IMG/VR virus record: IMGVR_UViG_3300043427_002431
Location: 1 to 20,357 of that record
Strand: one strand, 5' to 3'
From: a virus
DNA: 20,357 bases
Shown: piece after piece, positions 15,243-20,357 of the stretch
Numbering within the stretch: position 1 is the stretch's first letter
Layout: each line of letters starts with the position of its first letter
Notes under the pieces: model-generated
Database searches by the model: none
Seen by the model: the letters and a program-made list of their open reading frames with translations, nothing else
What the model was told of the DNA's origin: nothing
Program-made: the position numbers and the translations under genes

Positions 15243-15488
15243 TTAAGAGCTTGAACCTGGGCTCAAGTCAATCCACGTGCTTCCTATATATACATAAGCA
15301 CGCATTGTGTCATTGTTGTCAAAATAAACGTCACCTACTCTAGGGTTTTCAGGTGGAGTACCAGATACTATCACGGTGGGCGGTGATTCACCAGCTGAAG
15401 ACCAAACAGTGCCATCCCAAGAATACTTTACATTGTTTATGGCTACATATACTTGTCCAACTTGAGGATTTTCAGGAAAAATTATCAT
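15243..15488 (-). CDS. 81-residue modular tail-associated protein without collagen
   Basis: The start is the ATG at 15488, seven bases after AGAGG. Residues 1-29 are the same N-terminal module as in the collagen-like proteins (IIFPENPQVGQVYVAINNVK, then YSWDGTVW). Residues 42-77 (PPENPRVGDVYFDNND, RAYVYIGSTWIDLSPG) match a segment of the long fibre protein ([29 protein letters not shown]). It therefore combines one module from each protein class with no stalk. Function unknown; it may be an adaptor between fibre and collagen-like proteins, or a recombination remnant. Confidence 0.75.
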   Translation of the reverse strand: MIIFPENPQVGQVYVAINNVKYSWDGTVWSSAGESPPTVIVSGTPPENPRVGDVYFDNNDTMRAYVYIGSTWIDLSPGSSS

Positions 15489-15500
15489 AATCAAACCTCT

Positions 15501-15968
15501 TTATAGTTTAGAAGCCATAGCAAAAAGATCATTTATCTGTTCTGCAGACATATTCATTTTAGTCAAAAGCTCATTTATCCAAGCGTCATTTCTACTTATG
15601 ATGGTAGAATATTCCCACTCAATTTTAATCTTTTGATCAGCAGCGCTATCTCCCAGTCCGTTAACTACGGATACAGTATCTTGCAAAATGCCTTTTTCTA
15701 GAAGAGCAAGTCTAAGTTGTCTCATACTAACACTTATTGGGATTAATACTGTTTCTGGGATTGCAGGAGGAGTATATTCTTGGATTTGGCCAAATAATCC
15801 TGTTTTTGCGCTCTCAAACAGTTCTCTCCCATATCGCTCAGTGTCTTTAGATGATGCCGTGAAAGGCACTTCCTCTGATATATGGGAAAATTTAACTATT
15901 AAATCAATAGCAGACTTTTCTTCATTTACCCACTTGGGTGATTTTGCATATTCTACCGTCACTGACAT
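15501..15968 (-). CDS. tail-fibre-associated / assembly protein-like
   Basis: 155 residues behind a good AGGAG site. The C-terminal half, RQLRLALLEKGILQDTVSVV, then KIKIEWEYSTIISRNDAWIN and a final MNMSAEQINDLFAMASKL, matches a pattern I know from small proteins next to phage tail fibres: an (R)QxRLAL helix, an IEWEY motif and a terminal LTxxQIDxLFxxA helix. These are usually annotated as tail-fibre assembly or uncharacterised tail proteins. The N-terminal half (VEYAKSPKWVNEEKSAIDLI) resembles phage-encoded small beta domains. It lies between tail accessory genes and the collagen-like series. Confidence 0.68.
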   Translation of the reverse strand: MSVTVEYAKSPKWVNEEKSAIDLIVKFSHISEEVPFTASSKDTERYGRELFESAKTGLFGQIQEYTPPAIPETVLIPISVSMRQLRLALLEKGILQDTVSVVNGLGDSAADQKIKIEWEYSTIISRNDAWINELLTKMNMSAEQINDLFAMASKL

Positions 15969-15981
15969 TTTTACATTCTCC

Positions 15982-16323
15982 TTAGTGTTTAACTATCCAC
16001 TTCAAAATGAATTCTTTTGGAATTTCATAAAATAATCCATCTTTTTCACCATTATCCATTAACTTATGTATCCTGTGTCTTCCATCAATAAGCCTGTACT
16101 TTTTATTATAGGGATTTTGCATCTTTGAGACTATCATCGGATAATTTGTGTTTGCTAATTGATATCTAAAAAAATCCCTATCTATGTTACCCTTATATGC
16201 TATTTCATCAAAAGATATTCTCTGCGGCTTCAACGCATTTATCTTTATAAAATTAAATAGAACACCATTATTTATTGAATAAACGTTTTCATCTATACGC
16301 CATTCATCAGTAAACCAATGCAT
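15982..16323 (-). CDS. ParB/sulfiredoxin-fold-like small protein
   Basis: 113 residues. Residues 58-88 read NTNYPMIVSKMQNPYNKKYR then LIDGRHRIHKL, the box-like DGxHR motif of ParB-type nuclease/CTPase and sulfiredoxin-fold domains. The N-terminal part (MHWFTDEWRIDENVYSINNG) is not recognised. The ATG overlaps the stop of the preceding gene (TAATG at 16321-16325). The catalytic meaning is unknown; in phages such domains occur in modification and toxin-like proteins as well as in structural regions. Its place in a tail cassette is unusual. Confidence 0.62.
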   Translation of the reverse strand: MHWFTDEWRIDENVYSINNGVLFNFIKINALKPQRISFDEIAYKGNIDRDFFRYQLANTNYPMIVSKMQNPYNKKYRLIDGRHRIHKLMDNGEKDGLFYEIPKEFILKWIVKH

Positions 16324-16862
16324 TAAAGTTCTTCTATCCTAAAACCAAAACTATATCTATTAGTGTTAGAGTAAACGCAGTGCCAAAATGGTTCAGTTTT
16401 ACTTATGTCGAATTCCCTTATAATTATCTTTTCATCATCAACATCATCAATCACATTTCTCCCGTTAACATATTTAAACCCAGATTTATATGAATCATCC
16501 ACTACGGTGATATAAACTCTTTTACATGGAAAATCTGAATTAGTATGCCATCCCATATATCCACCTTCTGGATAGATAAAATTTCCACTTGGCTGTATAG
16601 AAGAATTAGGATACACCTCAATTAAAAATCTAATAAGCTTTAAGTTATAACTGTGTGGAAAGTGAATCAACTTTTTGTATTGCGCTATATCTAGATTTAT
16701 CCCACGATCAATTAGAGACATTACAGCACCATGTGATACTTCATTACCATATGATGCTGTGGTGTCTTCTACTGTTTGGTGTTTAGTCTTTATATCTTCT
16801 ACACACTCTAAAAGCTTTGAACAAAAATCATTGCCGGCCTTTATTCTTCTAAGTTTAGACAT
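16323..16862 (-). CDS. 2OG-Fe(II) oxygenase-like protein in the tail cassette
   Basis: 179 residues. The C-terminal half has GGYMGWHTNSDFPCKRVYIT (H106, D110), EPFWHCVYSNTNRY (H161) and SFGFRI (R175). The order His..Asp..His..Arg, with a beta-rich context, resembles the jelly-roll core of 2-oxoglutarate/Fe(II) dioxygenases, and WHTNSD...FWHCV is a pattern I associate with phage proteins of this type. The usual HxD pair is not exact here: H106 is followed by Thr-Asn, and the Asp is four positions on. So it may be a divergent enzyme or a non-catalytic fold. It overlaps the next upstream gene by 8 bases. Confidence 0.62.
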   Translation of the reverse strand: MSKLRRIKAGNDFCSKLLECVEDIKTKHQTVEDTTASYGNEVSHGAVMSLIDRGINLDIAQYKKLIHFPHSYNLKLIRFLIEVYPNSSIQPSGNFIYPEGGYMGWHTNSDFPCKRVYITVVDDSYKSGFKYVNGRNVIDDVDDEKIIIREFDISKTEPFWHCVYSNTNRYSFGFRIEEL

Positions 16863-17331
16863 AACTATACTTATCCTTATAGTCTACTAATAAAATTGCC
16901 GGCATTCGAGTATAGATGTGTCTTATCTCTGTGATATTGCTATAATTTGTAGAAGTAGTTAAATCTCTAAGCGCCTGTTTATCTGCTTCTATAGCAGATG
17001 CTGCATCCATTTTTCCTAATGCGATGGCGCGCTGCTGTAAAAAGTCAAGCTTGCTCAATACTTCTTCCCTCTTCTTTCTTATCTCAGTAATATATACTTC
17101 CCGTATTGCGTCAATATCAAAATGAAGTGCTGTTGGGTTGTCTTTGTTGTCAAATTTGATACATTCTATATGCTGTGTCATTAATTCACTCTCGGTGGGG
17201 TTTATTAAAAATTTAGCGCCGTGACCAATTACTCCCATATCCTTTAGTCTATCTACTGATCTATTGGAGATAATCATCGCTACCTTAGAAGGAAAGATAG
17301 GGTGTGTGTAAAATATTTTTGATACTGTCAT
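16855..17331 (-). CDS. hypothetical tail-fibre-associated protein (158 aa)
   Basis: Not recognised as a named family. 158 residues starting [20 protein letters not shown]. The middle to C-terminal part is a long helix (EVYITEIRKKREEVLSKLDF to MDAASAIEADKQALRDL), which looks like a coiled coil and resembles small proteins that follow phage tail fibres. The start overlaps the stop of the long fibre gene (TAATG at 17329-17333), a sign of coupled synthesis. A chaperone or hinge role in fibre assembly is an inference from position and coiled coil. Confidence 0.66.
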   Translation of the reverse strand: MTVSKIFYTHPIFPSKVAMIISNRSVDRLKDMGVIGHGAKFLINPTESELMTQHIECIKFDNKDNPTALHFDIDAIREVYITEIRKKREEVLSKLDFLQQRAIALGKMDAASAIEADKQALRDLTTSTNYSNITEIRHIYTRMPAILLVDYKDKYSYV

Positions 17332-18815
17332 TATCCTCTCCCAACTACAACATTTAATGTGCCTGAATTAAAGTACGATTCACTGAATAACGTGGCATTG
17401 TCGTCAAAGAAATTTTGTACTGATGTTGATCTAGAAATAACCACCACATCAAAGAATGTTGGTTGAACATTTTGAGTATATACCATAATATCTGTTGGCG
17501 CGTGCCAAGAACTATTAGGTGTCTTTGAAGATGGCGCAGAGAAAGTGACTGCAGGAACTCCTCTTGGCCGTTCTGGGTGAAACACTCTAAACTGACCGGC
17601 ACCAAGTTTTGAAGCTGTTATAGTACCAGAAACGCTTCCTGATTCTATGTCTATCACACCAGCAGAAGTAACACCACCAGGCACTCCTTGTATGCCCTGA
17701 GAGCCCTGCGGACCTTGAGGCCCTCTAGGACCTGCCGCACCTTGAGGTCCTACTGGACCCTGGGGACCTACAGGTCCAGACGGTCCTGCTGGTCCAGGAA
17801 TTCCACTTGGGCTTAATTCAACCCATGCATTATACCAAACGAAAGCTCTGCCGCGTAAGCCAGTGTCAAACCAAACATCCCCAAGTCTTGGGGCCCCTGG
17901 AGGCTCAGCTGAAACATAAACTGCTGCAAAGTCTGCCTCTTTCCAAAAGAGATCAGATCCATCAGTGCTAAGCACCCGATCTTCATTTCCTGGTTGGAAT
18001 GGAAGTAAGTTGTTAATTGCGCCTATTACAGTTGATGCGCCGGTTCCTCCCTTAGAGATAGGAAGGGGTTGGCTTTCTAAAAGTGCTTGAAGCGCATTTT
18101 CTGCAGTTGTTTGTCCTGTCCCGCCATTTTCTATAGGAAGAACATCTCTCCATTGCAAATTTGCGCCATCAGTAATTAAGAAATAATTACCTTTACCTTG
18201 TTGATTTGGGATTATTAAATCTATCAATCCGGCAATTGAATTTTTTCCTGTTCCACCAAAGCCAACACCAAGAACACCTCCACTTAGTGTGATTGTTCCA
18301 GAAGATGTTACTGGTCCTCCAGTAAAGACAAGACCTGATGGACCACCAGAAACATTTACTGAGCTAACGGTTCCAATAGTTTCCCAAGCAGAATTTTTTC
18401 TGACCTTTAGTCTTAAATCGCTCGTATCAAACCATAAGTGACCTTGCTGTATTCCTTCAGGCTCGCTGGTTGATGCTACATTTCTCAGAGAAACCCAACT
18501 TCTTTCTGATGTTATCTCATTAACGTCATAACATATCTTTAGATCCCTTTGACCATAATCATACCAAAGTTGACCTATTGTTGCATTATCAGGTGGATAT
18601 GAAGAAGCAAAGTTTTCTAGCAGTCTTAGAAAATTTTCCTGTTGGATTTCTCCATAATCAGGAGAAGCTCTTCCTGTTAAAACTAGAGAAGTGCTTGTGT
18701 TATTTTTCTGTTTATCGGGCAGTAAGATTGATGATTGTTTTCCAGGTATGACACCATTGTTTGGCTCGCGCTGGTGGTCAGGGTGTAGACTTTGCCAGTC
18801 TATTATGTATGACAT
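17331..18815 (-). CDS. long tail-fibre-like protein with collagen-like segment
   Basis: The start is the ATG at 18815 behind AGGAGA; an upstream in-frame extension is less likely. Of 494 residues, the N-terminal part has [20 protein letters not shown] and then [15 protein letters not shown] and GQLWYD, a pattern typical of T4-like virion proteins. Residues about 185-270 hold three GGTG repeats ([24 protein letters not shown]), as in fibre shafts. Residues 304-337 hold a [13 protein letters not shown] module shared with the 81-residue protein. Residues 339-380 are a Gly-X-Y tract, and the end is a beta-rich head ([19 protein letters not shown]...). It is the first gene after the late promoter. 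Likely a host-contacting structural fibre. Confidence 0.88.
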   Translation of the reverse strand: MSYIIDWQSLHPDHQREPNNGVIPGKQSSILLPDKQKNNTSTSLVLTGRASPDYGEIQQENFLRLLENFASSYPPDNATIGQLWYDYGQRDLKICYDVNEITSERSWVSLRNVASTSEPEGIQQGHLWFDTSDLRLKVRKNSAWETIGTVSSVNVSGGPSGLVFTGGPVTSSGTITLSGGVLGVGFGGTGKNSIAGLIDLIIPNQQGKGNYFLITDGANLQWRDVLPIENGGTGQTTAENALQALLESQPLPISKGGTGASTVIGAINNLLPFQPGNEDRVLSTDGSDLFWKEADFAAVYVSAEPPGAPRLGDVWFDTGLRGRAFVWYNAWVELSPSGIPGPAGPSGPVGPQGPVGPQGAAGPRGPQGPQGSQGIQGVPGGVTSAGVIDIESGSVSGTITASKLGAGQFRVFHPERPRGVPAVTFSAPSSKTPNSSWHAPTDIMVYTQNVQPTFFDVVVISRSTSVQNFFDDNATLFSESYFNSGTLNVVVGRG

Positions 18816-18893
18816 GTTTTCTCCTATGTGCCAGTTCACATTATAAAAATACAATTTTGGTCTTAGAAATTGCTGGTTTTTTCTAATTATTAT

Positions 18894-18901
18894 TATTTAT
18901 A
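18894..18901 (-). promoter_or_regulatory. T4-type late promoter (TATAAATA) of the tail cassette
   Basis: The minus strand reads TATAAATA exactly, 78 bases before the ATG of the long fibre gene. Initiation would fall near 18885-18890, giving a leader of about 70 bases that ends with an AGGAGA site. The element overlaps the T-tract of the phoH terminator. Together with the AT-only surroundings and the tail genes downstream, this is a strong late promoter candidate. Confidence 0.78.
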
Positions 18902-18940
18902 AAAACACTAGGGCTAGTCCTCCTTTTTAACTAGCCCTAG
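18898..18940 (-). terminator. rho-independent terminator after phoH
   Basis: CTAGGGCTAGT (18908-18918) pairs perfectly with ACTAGCCCTAG (18930-18940), an 11-bp stem with an 11-base loop. On the minus strand the stem is followed by GTTTTTAT, a T-tract. It lies 22 bases after the phoH stop, so it ends phoH transcription before the late promoter. Confidence 0.85.
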
Positions 18941-18962
18941 GTCCTTGTTTATAAACTAAATC

Positions 18963-20156
18963 TCAATAAGTATCGGGAGCATCAAGTAAATTTAATATCC
19001 TTTGAACTAATTGAGATCTAACCACGTCTCTATTAAAAAATTCAATGTAATTTATTTTCTCGTCCCTCCCTTTAAGTTTACGAACTATGTACTGAAGACC
19101 ATTTTCCCAATCGTCTCCAGCGCCTTTTGGCTTTCGTAAGTCTGATTGACTTACATCGCCGTTAATAGCAAAAAAGCTATTAAAACCAATTCTAGTCACG
19201 AACATTTTGACTTGTTCTACAGTAGCGTTCTGGCATTCATCAAGTATTACGTAGCAGTTTGATGATAAAACACCACCATTTGTGAAAAAGTTATGATTGT
19301 CTTCTACAGTAATATCATAGACATCATCGTCGCTGTTTATTATTTCGATTTTTGAAATCTCTAATCTTATGCACTCTGATCCTTTTGAATTTCTCGCCAG
19401 TGGGGGTTCATCATTTTGAGCCTCGCTTAGACTTATAATTCCATCCTCTAGCGTTAGATTTACCATAGGTATATATCCGCGCTGAGTAAACAGCTTATGA
19501 TCTGGTGTAGCTAAAATCTCAGTCCCATTTTTAAGAGTTAACTTAACCAGTTTTTTATGCTGGTTGGGTTGCTTAAAGGCAAACTGAATTTTTTTATTTT
19601 CTAATTTTTTACTTTCAATGTTATAAGTGACAACTTCTAATGATTTGCCAGAACTGAATTCTTCAAGCAAAGTATCCATCCTGATCCATTCACCAGACGA
19701 AAGAAGCACTTTATGATCAGCTGGCAAACAGTTATTAAAACTCCGGCCTCTCATAAATGCTAATGGTGCTATTTCTATCTTTCTATTTTCAAGAAGCTTC
19801 TTTGTCATTGTAGGACCAACGTGGTCTTCAATGCTATCTAGAAGTGGTAACAGATAGGGATCAAGCTTTTCTTCAAGTGTACCTGGCAAAAATCCTAGGT
19901 GCTCTCCTGCCTCAACCACTGGTCTAGTGATAATGATTCTATCTACTTCTTGATTGATTAATTTTTCAACTGCAATTGCGGTAACTATGTATGTTTTACC
20001 CGAACCTGCTGGTCCGTTGCATATTGTAAGCGGTTGTTCTCTAAGAGAATCAATATACAGTGCCTGCGCTGTATTTTTTGGTGTTATTTTATGTCTTATA
20101 CTTATGTTTTCTCCATTTGCCTTAACTGTGTTAGGTGGATACTTATTTCTCTTCAT
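18963..20156 (-). CDS. phoH: PhoH-like ATPase interrupted by a mini-intein
   Basis: 397 residues, of which 239 are extein. The N-extein (1-142) has NGPAGSGKTYIVTAIAVEKL (Walker A, 48-55), IIITRPVVEAGEHLGFLPGT, and AFMRGRSFNN. The C-extein (301-397) begins CYVILDECQNAT (Walker B), then FAINGDVSQSDLRKPKGAGD. Joined, it reads MRGRSFNNCYVILDECQNAT, the standard PhoH order. PhoH is a P-loop NTPase common in marine phages; its role (RNA metabolism or phosphate stress) is unsettled. The ATG is behind GGAGA with seven bases spacing. The gene is complete and in frame, so the intein should be removed by cis-splicing. Confidence 0.93.
   Translation of the reverse strand: MKRNKYPPNTVKANGENISIRHKITPKNTAQALYIDSLREQPLTICNGPAGSGKTYIVTAIAVEKLINQEVDRIIITRPVVEAGEHLGFLPGTLEEKLDPYLLPLLDSIEDHVGPTMTKKLLENRKIEIAPLAFMRGRSFNNCLPADHKVLLSSGEWIRMDTLLEEFSSGKSLEVVTYNIESKKLENKKIQFAFKQPNQHKKLVKLTLKNGTEILATPDHKLFTQRGYIPMVNLTLEDGIISLSEAQNDEPPLARNSKGSECIRLEISKIEIINSDDDVYDITVEDNHNFFTNGGVLSSNCYVILDECQNATVEQVKMFVTRIGFNSFFAINGDVSQSDLRKPKGAGDDWENGLQYIVRKLKGRDEKINYIEFFNRDVVRSQLVQRILNLLDAPDTY
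19257..19730 (-). other. cis-splicing mini-intein in PhoH (158 residues)
   Basis: Residues 143-300 of the PhoH reading frame. Block A starts CLPADHKVLLSSGEWIRM, with Cys1. Block B is VKLTLKNGTEILATPDHKLF, with TPDH. Block F is VYDITVEDNHNFFTN. The C-terminus is GGVLSSN followed by Cys+1. The penultimate residue is Ser, not the usual His. No LAGLIDADG or HNH endonuclease domain is present, so this is a mini-intein. Insertion lies directly before the Walker B strand. Confidence 0.92.
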
Positions 20157-20253
20157 ATATTATCTCCGTTTGTGTTGAGTTGATTAAATCACCAGGCAGT
20201 GGTTTATCATCGAAGACTATTCCTCCTTTCTTTATAAATTTTTCCCTCGTTAA
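20157..20253. other. leader region of phoH with short overlapping reading frames
   Basis: 97 bases with no gene I can support. On the minus strand there is AAGGAGG (about 20221-20228), a strong ribosome-binding-like site, followed after 11 bases by an ATG opening only eight codons. The frame of the upstream gene stays open past its stop, reading about KFIKKGGIVFDDKPLPGDL, up to a second stop inside the start of phoH. Confidence 0.4.
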
Positions 20254-20357
20254 TTAATCTTGACGCCTTAATACCCATTTTACCCAATCTATTGAATCTA
20301 GATCTTGGTTTACGTACTGCTTCTGCGCCTCAGCTTTAGCAGATTGATTCAGTGAAT
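20254..20357 (-). CDS. C-terminal end of an unidentified gene (partial)
   Basis: One minus-strand frame is open from the right edge to a TAA at 20254, giving 34 residues ending DLDSIDWVKWVLRRQD. The other two frames close within the first 25 bases. The composition is plausible for a protein C-terminus, but there is no recognisable motif and no start in the window. It would lie just upstream of phoH in the same direction. Confidence 0.45.
   Translation of the reverse strand, partial: SLNQSAKAEAQKQYVNQDLDSIDWVKWVLRRQD

Noticed and set aside
1-20357. tRNA genes, CRISPR arrays and insertion sequences
   Set aside because: I looked for cloverleaf-like segments in the gaps, regularly spaced identical repeats, and transposase-like proteins with terminal repeats, and found none. 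The gaps are too short for tRNAs except around 18855-18962, which holds the terminator and promoter.

Overview
The window looks like part of the genome of a marine-type, T4-like tailed phage (myovirus). Every gene I can support is on the minus strand, so transcription runs from high to low coordinates. The base composition is AT-rich, genes are packed with ATGA/TAATG overlaps, and several products are recognisable T4-type proteins: gp43 DNA polymerase, gp45 clamp, RNase H-type 5'-3' exonuclease, DsbA, RNA ligase 1 and PhoH. The host cannot be read from the sequence; GPTGP-rich tail proteins, PhoH and fractured intein genes suggest a marine bacterium, but that is inference.

Layout in transcription order. 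20254-20357 holds the end of an unidentified gene. phoH (18963-20156) carries an in-frame mini-intein just before Walker B and ends at a strong intrinsic terminator (18898-18940). A perfect T4-type late promoter (TATAAATA, 18894-18901) overlaps the terminator's T-tract and opens a tail-fibre-like cassette of ten genes (11628-18815). That cassette has a long fibre-like protein, small accessory or assembly genes, an 81-residue modular protein, and five collagen-like proteins that share an N-terminal module built on YxWDGEKW. Next comes an RNA and nucleotide metabolism block: RNA ligase 1, a conserved small protein, a P-loop kinase-like protein and a DEDDh exonuclease. Then a small conserved gene, a Cys-motif protein that may be structural, and two unknown genes. 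Last is the replication block: DsbA-like protein, DNA polymerase, sliding clamp, two unknown genes and a partial 5'-3' exonuclease running off the left end.

The main discovery is in the replication block. The polymerase is a fractured gene. Its N-terminal 632 residues are fused to a 115-residue N-intein. A separate gene follows for a Vsr-like homing endonuclease. Then comes a 44-residue C-intein fused to the last 275 residues of the polymerase. The break falls inside catalytic motif C (YSDTD|SVYFS), so protein trans-splicing is needed to build a complete active site. The predicted spliced enzyme has 907 residues, close to T4 gp43. The endonuclease has its own perfect late promoter (3899-3906) inside the fracture, so the two polymerase halves may be under different temporal control. 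PhoH has a second, unrelated intein, also at a catalytic motif, with an unusual Ser-Asn C-terminus.
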